In this document: one piece after another, positions 51,051 to 58,054 of the stretch
Numbering within the stretch: the first letter of the stretch is position 1
Layout of the letters: every line of letters starts with the position of its first letter
Assembly: GCF_009811795.1 (NCBI RefSeq)
Contig: NZ_BLJE01000008.1
Location: forward strand, 26,178 to 90,177
Direction: 5' to 3'
DNA: 64,000 bases
From: Litoreibacter roseus
GTDB taxonomy: Bacteria > Pseudomonadota > Alphaproteobacteria > Rhodobacterales > Rhodobacteraceae
Notes under the pieces: generated by a model
Seen by the model: the letters and a program-made list of their open reading frames with translations, nothing else
Told to the model about the DNA's origin: nothing
Database searches by the model: none
Program-made: the position numbers and the translations under genes

Positions 51051-52490
51051 TCAGCCTGCTTGGCGGCGGGCAAACCCGTCTGTCGCGAGAGCGTCTGAAC
51101 TCCGGGATACGGATGTCTCAGGACGCGCGATGGGCAGAGAGACGCGCGCCCGGAGACCGCCCTCGGCGCGGTTCGACAGCGCGATCGATCCTCCATGTTG
51201 CAGCACGATGCTGCGCGCGATCGAAAGCCCCAAGCCATGACCGCCGGTTTCCAGGGAGCGCGATTGCTCAAGCCGCAGAAATGGCTGAAACACGTCATCA
51301 ATATCAGCCTCCGGGATGCCCGGCCCCTGATCGTCGATGATGATGTCGATGCTGTCATCGGTCATCTCCCACGACAGTGCAGGATCACGCCCATAGCGCA
51401 GCGCATTGTCGATGAGATTGCGCAAGGCGCGCCGCAGCGCCTTTGGCTTGATCTGCAGCCGGGCGTCCGGCCCGGCCACCAGGTCAAGCGCGTCACGGGT
51501 CTCGCCATGAAGCGTCAGCAGATATGTGCTGATGTCGACCTCCTCCAGCGCTTCATCCTGCCCGACACCGCGCGCGTAGGCGAGCGTGGCTTCCACCATG
51601 TCCTGCATCTCGTCGAGCGACGCGGAGATCCCTTCTTTGGTTTCGGGATCGTCGACCAGCTCGGCGCGCACGCGCAGCGCTGTGAGCGGAGATCTGAGAT
51701 CATGGGCCAGCGCTGCCAGCATCTGCGTGCGGTCGGACACAAAGCGCGCCAGCCGCGCCTGCATGTCATTGAAGGCGGCCGACAGGTCCCGGACTTCGCG
51801 CGGGCCCGTTGGCGCGATCGGCTCATGCCCGCCGCCGCGCCCCAAAACCTCTGCGGCCCGGGCAAGATCGTTCAGGGGGCGGGTCAGGCGTGTCAGAAGA
51901 AACCAGAAGATGGCAAGCAGCAGCACGGCGACGGTGAGGGCGAAAGAGAGCGTGGATGCCCAGGACCACTGGATCGGCGGGCGCTCGAACCGCGTGCCGA
52001 CATTGAGCCACCGCCCGCCCTCAATGGCGATCGAGAGCTCCATTTCGATTGCAGCCAGAGTGCCTTGCATCATTTCGGCATGCATCTCGGCCATTTCCGG
52101 CGACAGGTTCGGCAAGGGCAGCAGCCCCTGTTCGATCTCATGCACTTCGACCCGGATGTCCCGGCTGTATCCATCGTTCAGGAGCGCGCGAACCCGTGCC
52201 TCGATGGCCCCGTTCTGGTCATGATGCGTATGGGTCACTTCGGGCGTGTCGCTCAACGCAAAGCTCACCAAGGGAGAAGTGGCCGCCGCTACGATCTCGT
52301 CATGCAGATCCAGCGGGGCTTCCTCGATCAGCCGTGCCACATTGGCCGCCCGCCCGGCCGCTTCACTGCCGATGGCGGCCTGCACGGCCAGCGAACGCTC
52401 ATCGACAAAGAGCCACAGACCCATGCTTTGCGCGACAAACAAGACCGACACCACCAGGAGCGCGATCTGTGTGCGAAACCCCATCCGCAT
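51051..52490 (-). CDS. Copper-type sensor histidine kinase
   Basis: A 479-residue kinase started at ATG 52488-52490 (TGATG overlap with the regulator stop). It has two transmembrane helices (about 8-28 and 178-200). The periplasmic domain carries His and Met clusters (EVTHTHHDQNG; PEMAEMHAEMMQG) suited to copper sensing. HAMP follows, then H-box with His263 (ALAHDLRSPLTALRVR), N-box NLIDNALRYGRD, G-box DQGPGIPEADIDD and GGHGLGLSIA. It should phosphorylate the adjacent OmpR-type regulator. The role in copper sensing is inferred from the ligand clusters and gene context. Confidence 0.92.
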   Translation of the reverse strand: MRMGFRTQIALLVVSVLFVAQSMGLWLFVDERSLAVQAAIGSEAAGRAANVARLIEEAPLDLHDEIVAAATSPLVSFALSDTPEVTHTHHDQNGAIEARVRALLNDGYSRDIRVEVHEIEQGLLPLPNLSPEMAEMHAEMMQGTLAAIEMELSIAIEGGRWLNVGTRFERPPIQWSWASTLSFALTVAVLLLAIFWFLLTRLTRPLNDLARAAEVLGRGGGHEPIAPTGPREVRDLSAAFNDMQARLARFVSDRTQMLAALAHDLRSPLTALRVRAELVDDPETKEGISASLDEMQDMVEATLAYARGVGQDEALEEVDISTYLLTLHGETRDALDLVAGPDARLQIKPKALRRALRNLIDNALRYGRDPALSWEMTDDSIDIIIDDQGPGIPEADIDDVFQPFLRLEQSRSLETGGHGLGLSIARSIVLQHGGSIALSNRAEGGLRARVSLPIARPETSVSRSSDALATDGFARRQAG

Positions 52491-53218
52491 CACGCCTCGA
52501 TCTCCACATCGGCGTTCAGACAATAGCCGCCGTTGCGCACCGTCGAGATGATGCGCGGGCGCAGGACATCAGGTTCGATCTTGCGGCGCAGTCGCGACAC
52601 CTGATTGTCGATCGTCCGGTCCAGCGGTCCCGCCATACGACCGGCACTCAAAGCGAGAAGATCGTCTCTGCTGATAACCATCCGGGGGCGTTCGAGAAAC
52701 ACTGTCAGGAGCTTGGCTTCGGCCGTGGTCAGCGCCGTGGTCCCCCCATTGGGCGTCACGACATGGCGGGCATCGTGGTCGAATTTGATATCCGCGAACC
52801 AGGCTGTCTTGCCCGCAAAAGACCCGCCATGCGGCGGCACCGCGTCACCAGCGCGCCGCAGGATCGCGTTGATCCGGGCCAGCAGTTCGCGCGGATTGAA
52901 GGGTTTGGAAAGGTAATCGTCGGCCCCGGTGTCGAGCCCCTTGATCCGGTCGTCATCCTCGCCGAGGGCCGTCAGCATCAGGATCGGGATCGTCTGGCGC
53001 TCCTGTCGCAATCTGGCGCATGCCGCAATCCCATCCTCCCCCGGCATCATGATGTCGAGCACGATGAGATCGATGGCGTCCCGGGCAAGCTGGGCATCCA
53101 TCTCTTCTGTGTCGCTGACGCCTGTGGCACGCAGCCCGTTTTTCTCAAGATAGCGCGTCACCGACCGACGAATTTCAGCGTGATCATCAACCACCAGGAT
53201 ATGGGCCTGAGATGACAT
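52490..53218 (-). CDS. OmpR-family response regulator of the copper two-component system
   Basis: A 242-residue regulator with receiver domain: acidic pocket Asp11/Asp12, phosphorylated Asp55 (LIVLDIMMPGEDG), Thr in LMLTALGE and Lys105 (DDYLSKPFNPREL). The C-terminal winged helix has TLDN-like TIDNQVSRLRRKIE and ISTVRNGGYCL. OmpR proteins bind direct repeats with 10-11 bp period as head-to-tail dimers, matching the TGT repeat boxes found at five copper loci, one of them 115 bp upstream of its own start. Confidence 0.93.
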   Translation of the reverse strand: MSSQAHILVVDDHAEIRRSVTRYLEKNGLRATGVSDTEEMDAQLARDAIDLIVLDIMMPGEDGIAACARLRQERQTIPILMLTALGEDDDRIKGLDTGADDYLSKPFNPRELLARINAILRRAGDAVPPHGGSFAGKTAWFADIKFDHDARHVVTPNGGTTALTTAEAKLLTVFLERPRMVISRDDLLALSAGRMAGPLDRTIDNQVSRLRRKIEPDVLRPRIISTVRNGGYCLNADVEIEA

Positions 53219-53332
53219 CAGCAGTCCGCCCCGGGAGATTGGGGTTTTTTCGGCGTCACGGCCGTCGAATGAAAATCACGCGTCATAAGAGGCAGAATAG
53301 GTTGATCTTTCGGGAAAGACCCGAACTTCCTT

Positions 53333-53348
53333 TGTCGCAAAATGTATC
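53333..53348 (+). promoter_or_regulatory. Direct-repeat box TGTCGC-N4-TGTATC (site 4)
   Basis: TGT motifs 10 bp apart lie between the response regulator (start 53218, leftward) and the VTT/CDF operon (rightward). The box ends 17 bp before the -35 of the CueR-type promoter at 53366, so both regulators could act here. Autoregulation of the two-component genes is also possible. Confidence 0.52.
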
Positions 53349-53365
53349 AATTGGCTCCCGGGTTG

Positions 53366-53396
53366 TTGACCCTCCAGTTGCTGGAAGCCCCATGTG
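53366..53396 (+). promoter_or_regulatory. CueR-type promoter of the VTT/CDF/DUF411 operon
   Basis: -35 TTGACC (53366-53371), a 19-bp spacer with CTCCAGTTGCTGGAAG, then -10-like CATGTG (53391-53396). The dyad matches TTCCAG-N3-CTGGAA with one mismatch. The expected transcript start (about 53403) is just before ATG 53406. Confidence 0.75.
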
Positions 53397-53405
53397 GGCA
53401 CGCAT

Positions 53406-53544
53406 GATAGAACTGGCCTTTGATACCGCGTCCCCCTGTGTAGATCGGACCTTAGCGTACCCTGCGGGGCGGCTTGCGCGTTTGATCTCTGGTCACTTGG
53501 ATGCCTGGTCCGCCGCCTTCCTGTTCTCTTTTTGTGAGGGATAA
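53406..53544 (+). CDS. Possible 46-residue leader peptide
   Basis: An open frame from ATG 53406 (MIELAFDTASPCVDRTLAYP) to a stop 3 bp before the next gene (GTG 53548). The predicted transcript start is within a few bases of this ATG, so it would be translated from a leaderless or nearly leaderless message. No family is recognised. It may be a coupling leader peptide for the VTT gene or a chance frame. Confidence is low. Confidence 0.3.
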
Positions 53545-53547
53545 GCT

Positions 53548-54210
53548 GTGCTGGCTCGGTTCCTCCTTCTTGTGATTGTCCTTGCGTTGGGTGTTTTTCT
53601 GTTTGCGCCGGACCTCTTGGATGGATCCTTCGACTGGCCGGACCGCGACAGGTTGCAGGCCTGGATCGATGCCGCAGGAATATTCGGGCCGCTCCTTGTC
53701 GTTACGCTGATGGGTTTGGCCATCGTGGCAAGCCCCTTGCCCTCAGCGCCGATCGCGCTGGCCGCCGGTGCCGCGTACGGTCACACCTTTGGGACGATCC
53801 TTGTGGTTCTCGGCGCGGAGATCGGCGCGATCGCCGCGTTCCTGCTCGCCCGACGTCTGGGCCGCCCCTTTGTGGAACGTCATTTTGGGCGCAACGTCGC
53901 CCCGGGTTTTCTCGGATCACAGAACACGCTCACCTTCGTGGTCTTCGCCAGTCGGCTGCTGCCGTTCCTTTCTTTCGATCTGATCAGCTACGCCGCGGGT
54001 CTCAGTCCGTTGCATCTGTGGCGCTTCGCCTTGGCCACACTGGCCGGGATCGTTCCGGCCAGTTTCCTCCTGGCGCACTTGGGCAGTGCCGCGATGAACG
54101 GCGATGCCCGCACCGCCACCTGGACCGCGCTCGCCCTTGGCGGTGCCACCGCCCTCTCGTTGCTCTTTGCGCTATTGCGCGAACGACAAACCCCTCGAAA
54201 GGAGAGCTGA
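53548..54210 (+). CDS. VTT-domain (TVP38/TMEM64, DedA-like) membrane protein
   Basis: A 220-residue protein started at GTG 53548 with GAGGG about 9 nt upstream. It has six hydrophobic segments and the VTT core: SPLPSAPIALAAGAAYGHTF, GTILVVLGAEIGAIAAFLLA with RRLGRPF, and FVVFASRLLPFLSFDLISYA. Bacterial VTT/DedA proteins take part in lipid scrambling, membrane homeostasis or metalloid transport. Here it leads a copper-regulated operon with a CDF and a DUF411 protein. It lies 1 bp upstream of the CDF start. Confidence 0.88.
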   Translation: MLARFLLLVIVLALGVFLFAPDLLDGSFDWPDRDRLQAWIDAAGIFGPLLVVTLMGLAIVASPLPSAPIALAAGAAYGHTFGTILVVLGAEIGAIAAFLLARRLGRPFVERHFGRNVAPGFLGSQNTLTFVVFASRLLPFLSFDLISYAAGLSPLHLWRFALATLAGIVPASFLLAHLGSAAMNGDARTATWTALALGGATALSLLFALLRERQTPRKES

Positions 54211-54211
54211 T

Positions 54212-55219
54212 ATGGCCTCTCACGCGCATTCCGGGCACATGCCGAGTTCCGGCAAGGCCCTTGTGATTTCTGCCTGGCTCACCGGGGTCTATTTCGTGAT
54301 TGAACTGGCCGTGGGGCTCTGGACCGGCTCGATTGCCGTCCTGTCGGATGCGTTTCACACCCTGTCGGCAGTTGGCGGCGTTCTGGTGGCCATCATCGCG
54401 CAGCGCATTGCCCGCCGCCCGGCGGATTCGGCGCGGAGTTTCGGCTGGTACCGCGCCGAGATCATCGGGGCACTGGTGAATGGCGGCTTTCTTCTCGGCA
54501 TGGCGCTTCTGGTAATCTGGATGGGCGCGATGCGGCTCGGGAATCCGATTCACCTGGCCACGGGTCCCATGCTCTGGGTCGCCTTCGGAGGCCTGGTCAC
54601 CGAGGTGATCTCGCTGGGGCTCATGTGGCAATCGAGCAAGGACGATCTGAATGCCCGTGGTGCGCTCTGGCACATCATCCAGACCTTTGTCGGCAGCCTC
54701 CTGATCATCGTCACCGCTCTCGTGATCGAGTTCACCGGGTTTCTGGCGATTGACCCGATCCTCGGCATGGCGTTCGGGGTGGTTCTCCTCTGGGCCTCCG
54801 TTGGCGTCATCAAGGAAGCGGTCCACATCCTCATGGAAGGCACGCCAGAGGGAACGGATCTCGAGGCTGTGACGGCGGACCTGCGCGGCCAGGACGGGGT
54901 TCTGGACGTTCACCACGTGCATGCCTGGACGCTGACCAGCGGCAAACACGCATTTTCCGCCCATATCCGCCATGGTGAGCCCGCAGAGGCCACGGACCTG
55001 CTGAACCGGGCCTATCATCGATTGACGGAACACTATGGGTTTCACATGGTCACGCTGCAGCTCGAAACCGCGTGTCTCGACGAGCGCCACGCGCGGGATC
55101 TCGATGTGACGCTCCCGGAAAGCCAACGCGTGTCGCCCGCCGCCGTAAACACCCATGCCGCCCATGCAGACCCGCTCGACAGCGCAGCGCAAGACGCTAG
55201 ACTCACTAACAACTCCTAG
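54212..55219 (+). CDS. CDF-type transporter lacking both canonical transport-site aspartates
   Basis: A 335-residue CDF protein started at ATG 54212 (AAAGGAGA upstream). It has six helices and a cytoplasmic domain with LDVHHVHAWTLTSGKHAFSA. The usual HxxxD of TM2 reads SDAFHTLSAVGG (HxxxA) and that of TM5 reads LWHIIQTFVGSL (HxxxT), so both Asp ligands are lost while both His remain. The canonical CDF at 13859 keeps both. It may carry another metal, be a sensor-like protein, or be inactive in Zn transport. The promoter is CueR-type. Confidence 0.88.
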   Translation: MASHAHSGHMPSSGKALVISAWLTGVYFVIELAVGLWTGSIAVLSDAFHTLSAVGGVLVAIIAQRIARRPADSARSFGWYRAEIIGALVNGGFLLGMALLVIWMGAMRLGNPIHLATGPMLWVAFGGLVTEVISLGLMWQSSKDDLNARGALWHIIQTFVGSLLIIVTALVIEFTGFLAIDPILGMAFGVVLLWASVGVIKEAVHILMEGTPEGTDLEAVTADLRGQDGVLDVHHVHAWTLTSGKHAFSAHIRHGEPAEATDLLNRAYHRLTEHYGFHMVTLQLETACLDERHARDLDVTLPESQRVSPAAVNTHAAHADPLDSAAQDARLTNNS

Positions 55220-55230
55220 AGGACCTCCGA

Positions 55231-55680
55231 ATGAAAAGACGCACATTTTTGATGACAGGCGCAGCAGCCACCCTGGCATTTCCCGTTGCCGCTGACACGG
55301 CACCCCTTCTGAAGGTGCTCAAAACGCCAACCTGTGGATGCTGCTCCGCCTGGGTCGATCATGTCCGGCAGGCTGGGTTCGCAGTCGAGGCGCAGGACGT
55401 CGATCAGGATCAACTTTGGGCGTTCAAAGACCGGCTGCAAATCGCACCAGAGCTTGCCGGATGCCATACAGCGGTCGTGGGCGACTATTTCGTCGAGGGC
55501 CACGTGCCTGCCGCTGACATCAAGCGGTTGCTGGCAGAGCAACCGATGGCGCGCGGGTTGACGGTTCCCGGCATGCCGATGAGTTCGCCCGGCATGGGCG
55601 GTCCCGGGGCAGGTGACACTTTTGATACCTTGCTTGTCGGCTCCGACGGGGTGACCTCCGTCTTCGCCAGCCACAGCTGA
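55231..55680 (+). CDS. DUF411 metal-binding protein (second copy), Tat signal
   Basis: A 149-residue protein with a Tat-type signal (KRRTFLMTGAAATLAFPVAA). The DUF411 motifs are LKTPTCGCCSAWVDHVRQAG, ELAGCHTAVVGDYFVEGHVP and VPGMPMSSPGMGGPG. The paralogue at 20402 uses a Sec signal and belongs to the divalent-metal operon. The present copy is in the CueR-controlled VTT/CDF operon. It begins 11 bp after the CDF gene and converges on the Crp-like gene. Confidence 0.9.
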   Translation: MKRRTFLMTGAAATLAFPVAADTAPLLKVLKTPTCGCCSAWVDHVRQAGFAVEAQDVDQDQLWAFKDRLQIAPELAGCHTAVVGDYFVEGHVPAADIKRLLAEQPMARGLTVPGMPMSSPGMGGPGAGDTFDTLLVGSDGVTSVFASHS

Positions 55681-55685
55681 TCGGG

Positions 55686-56252
55686 TCACGGGCGCAGGTG
55701 ATAAATCCCGCGGGCCGGGTTTGTGACCCGCCCGTCCTGCACGAGCTTTCGCAGCGTCCTGTAGGTCGCCTCATGGCTCAGCTGTAACCGGGCGGCGAAC
55801 TCGACGACGGAGCCGTCGAGCAGGCCCGCGACCAACCCCGCCATTACCCGGTCCTCTGCGCGCCGAATGCCGACAATCTCGAGCATCTGTCGCTGCGCCT
55901 GTATCTGTTGAGCGGCCTGACGGCCATAGGCGCGGGCAAATGCCGGGTCGGCAAAGGCGGCCAAGACGGCAGCCTTGTCGATCCGGGTCAGCGCTCCGGC
56001 CTCAACACAGACCGCATCGCAATGATAGACCTCTGAAAACACCGAAGCTTCGGCAAAGCTTGTCCCGGCTTGAGCACGGTGAATGATGAACCGCTCGCCA
56101 TTTCGGCCGACCCGCTCGAGATGCACGCGTCCGGTTTGCACGACATAGAGACCATGGGTGGGGTCACCTTGATGAAACACCACATCGCCAATCGCGCCGG
56201 AAACTGGGCGCAGGGCTGAGCTCGGGATAAGATCATAGGGGTTTGGCAACAT
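55686..56252 (-). CDS. Crp/Fnr-family transcription regulator
   Basis: A 188-residue protein started at ATG 56250-56252 (MLPNPYDLIPSSALRPVSGA). It has a cyclic-nucleotide-like sensor beta-barrel (VVFHQGDPTHGLYVVQTGRV), a dimer helix and a winged helix with EFAARLQLSHEATYRTLRKL. It has no N-terminal FNR Cys cluster. YHCDAVCVEAG holds two Cys that could be redox or metal sensors. It lies divergent from the small exported protein at 56328 with a 75-bp gap. Target genes are unknown. Confidence 0.88.
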   Translation of the reverse strand: MLPNPYDLIPSSALRPVSGAIGDVVFHQGDPTHGLYVVQTGRVHLERVGRNGERFIIHRAQAGTSFAEASVFSEVYHCDAVCVEAGALTRIDKAAVLAAFADPAFARAYGRQAAQQIQAQRQMLEIVGIRRAEDRVMAGLVAGLLDGSVVEFAARLQLSHEATYRTLRKLVQDGRVTNPARGIYHLRP

Positions 56253-56327
56253 ATGATTGAAATCATATTGCGATGCATCCGCCCCTGCTAGCGTAAAGAT
56301 GACAGCACCGCATTGAAGGACCCGTCC

Positions 56328-56858
56328 ATGCGTCTCATTCCCCTCCTCCTTGCCATAGTGATGGCCGCACCCGTGGCCGCGCAGCATGCCCATTCCGCGA
56401 CTGGCCATGACATGGGTGGACCACAGGAAACCGGGCAATCGGCCTTTGCCGCCCTGGCGGAAATCGTTGCGATCCTTCAAGCCGATCCCGAGACGGATTG
56501 GGAGCGGGTCGATATCGACGGATTGCGCCGCCATCTGGTCGATATGGACCTTCTGACCCAGGAGGCCGTGGTCACCCGCACCCTGCGGCCGGAAGGGGCC
56601 CGGTTCGAGATTCGGGGCACCCCGCGTGTTCTCGAGGCCATCCGCGCCATGGTGCCCGCCCATGCGCCCTTTCTCGCGGCTGAAACCGGCTGGGACGTTG
56701 TCGCGGAGGATCTCGACGATGGGGTGGCCCTCAGTGTCGATGGCGATGGCGATGCCGCGCAGATTCAGGGACTTGGCTTTTTTGGTCTGTTGACCATCGG
56801 GGCGCATCACCAGGAGCACCACCTCATGATGGCAAAAGGCGCTGCCCCGCACCATTAA
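56328..56858 (+). CDS. Exported His-rich hypothetical protein
   Basis: A 176-residue protein started at ATG 56328 (GAAGGA upstream) with signal peptide (MRLIPLLLAIVMAAPVAA). The mature N-terminus is His-rich (QHAHSATGHDMGG), and the C-terminus ends GAHHQEHHLMMAKGAAPHH. An internal VDIDGLRRHLVDMDLLTQEA suggests a folded helical domain. His/Met clusters at both ends imply copper binding. I do not recognise the family. It is divergent from the Crp-like gene and may be regulated by it. Confidence 0.72.
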   Translation: MRLIPLLLAIVMAAPVAAQHAHSATGHDMGGPQETGQSAFAALAEIVAILQADPETDWERVDIDGLRRHLVDMDLLTQEAVVTRTLRPEGARFEIRGTPRVLEAIRAMVPAHAPFLAAETGWDVVAEDLDDGVALSVDGDGDAAQIQGLGFFGLLTIGAHHQEHHLMMAKGAAPHH

Positions 56859-56899
56859 TGCGCCGACACGGCCTGTTTGTTGATCCGTAGAGAGGTGCA

Positions 56900-56915
56900 C
56901 TGACAAAACGATACA
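56900..56915 (-). promoter_or_regulatory. Direct-repeat box TGTATC-N4-TGTCAG (site 5)
   Basis: Read on the minus strand, TGTATCGTTTTGTCAG has TGT motifs 10 bp apart. It ends 9 bp before the -35 of the CueR-type Rieske promoter. This is the same paired arrangement of box and CueR promoter as at 53333/53366. Confidence 0.5.
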
Positions 56916-56924
56916 TCTCGCCTG

Positions 56925-56955
56925 TTGACCTTCCAGCGCTGGAGACGCGGACACA
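56925..56955 (+). promoter_or_regulatory. CueR-type promoter of the orphan Rieske gene
   Basis: -35 TTGACC (56925-56930), a 19-bp spacer with TTCCAGCGCTGGAG, then -10-like GACACA (56950-56955). The expected transcript start (about 56962) falls on the GTG at 56962 or 3 nt before ATG 56965, leaving little or no 5' leader. There is no purine-rich ribosome-binding site just upstream. Confidence 0.78.
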
Positions 56956-56964
56956 TGCCCCGTG

Positions 56965-57522
56965 ATGGAAGCGTCAGAGGATACCGCGCGCAGGGATTTC
57001 CTGTATTACGCAACGGCCGGGGCGGGGGTCGTGGCCACAGGGGCTGCGCTCTGGCCTCTGGTGAACCAGATGAACCCTTCCGCCGATGTCCGCGCCTTGG
57101 CACAGATCACCGTCGACATCTCCGATCTCGCGCCCGGAACGCAATTGACCGTCAACTGGCGCGGAAAACCTGTCTTTATCCGTCATCGCACGGAGGCAGA
57201 AATGGCTCAGGCTCGGGCAGAGGCGGTCTCTGACCTGCCCGACAGCCAGGCGCGCAACCCCAATCTGCCCGACGATGCGCTGGCAAGCGATGAGAACCGA
57301 GCCATTGCGGGTCACGAGGCTTATCTGGTGATGATCGGTGTCTGTACCCATCTGGGCTGTGTCCCTCTGGGCGATGGGGCGGGGGATTTCGGGGGCTGGT
57401 TCTGCCCCTGTCATGGCTCGCATTACGATGCGGCCGGGCGCATTCGCAAAGGTCCGGCACCTGAAAACCTGCACATTCCAGACTTGTCGCTCTCAGAGGA
57501 GATGGTGCTGACTTTGGGGTGA
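56965..57522 (+). CDS. petA: Orphan Rieske iron-sulphur protein (PetA-like)
   Basis: A 185-residue protein (ATG 56965, or GTG 56962). A twin-arginine-type anchor ([20 protein letters not shown]) precedes the Rieske domain, with cluster ligands in [13 protein letters not shown] and [11 protein letters not shown]. The length and the [18 protein letters not shown] insert match the bc1-complex Rieske subunit of Alphaproteobacteria. No cytochrome b or c1 gene is adjacent. Control by a copper-type promoter suggests that it supplies a replacement [2Fe-2S] subunit to the host bc1 complex under copper stress. Confidence 0.92.
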   Translation: MEASEDTARRDFLYYATAGAGVVATGAALWPLVNQMNPSADVRALAQITVDISDLAPGTQLTVNWRGKPVFIRHRTEAEMAQARAEAVSDLPDSQARNPNLPDDALASDENRAIAGHEAYLVMIGVCTHLGCVPLGDGAGDFGGWFCPCHGSHYDAAGRIRKGPAPENLHIPDLSLSEEMVLTLG

Positions 57523-58054
57523 CGCAGAGCGTCTCCTGGTCGATCCTATCGGGCCCGCCGCCGGGATCGGCGGCCAGGCTCTAGGGCGGAAACGCCCCGG
57601 AGCCAATCCTGTCTCCGCCCGGACGGGTGACGATCCTTCGGGCAACAGAACACGGAGATCGCGGGCAGACCCGCGATTACGGGATCAACGGACAGGCGCG
57701 CCGCCGCGTTGCTCTGGCCCGCCTGACGGGTTTTCCATGTTTTAGACCGCCTGACATCCGGATGTCGGCGGGAACAGGGGCTCTGGTGCCGCTGGCGCGT
57801 CAGCCTCCACCGGAGAAATCCGGTGCCTCCCAGAGGCTTTGCCCCCGGGCCCCTCCCGATTTCTCCGTTCCGGCCCCCTGTGTCCCGCCGCCAACCGGCC
57901 GCAGGTCGGGCTCTGCCCTTCCCTGCTCTGCCCTTCGGAAGACGCGGGGGTCTTCCGAAAAGCAGAGACAGAGATGGCCCCCGCCCAAGGCGGCAAAAGG
58001 GCCAGAGATGAAAAAACCCATGCCGCGCTCACCACGAAGGAAAGGAGCGAGACC
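57523..58054. other. GC-rich intergenic region with strong hairpins
   Basis: No gene is supported over 532 bp; overlapping frames are low-complexity shadows. It contains a GNRA hairpin CACCGGA-GAAA-TCCGGTG (57808-57825). A long stem lies at 57926-57967 (CTCTGC, 2x2 internal loop, then TTCGGAAGAC-GCGGGG-GTCTTCCGAA and GCAGAG). CGGAGAAATC (57811-57820) can instead pair with GATTTCTCCG (57858-57867), excluding the first hairpin. It may be a structured 5' leader of the gene at 58055. Confidence 0.55.

Noticed and set aside
51195..52526. Long plus-strand frame antisense to the sensor kinase
   Set aside because: Arg/His/Gln-rich shadow; the kinase motifs on the minus strand are complete.
56253..56954. 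N-terminal extension of the Crp/Fnr-like protein
   Set aside because: It lies antisense to the exported His-rich gene at 56328 and has no domain; the Crp fold starts after ATG 56252.
57839..58054. N-terminal extension of the MGLDQYA protein
   Set aside because: Pro/Arg/Cys-rich text from a GC-rich hairpin region; ATG 58055 has AAAGGAG upstream.
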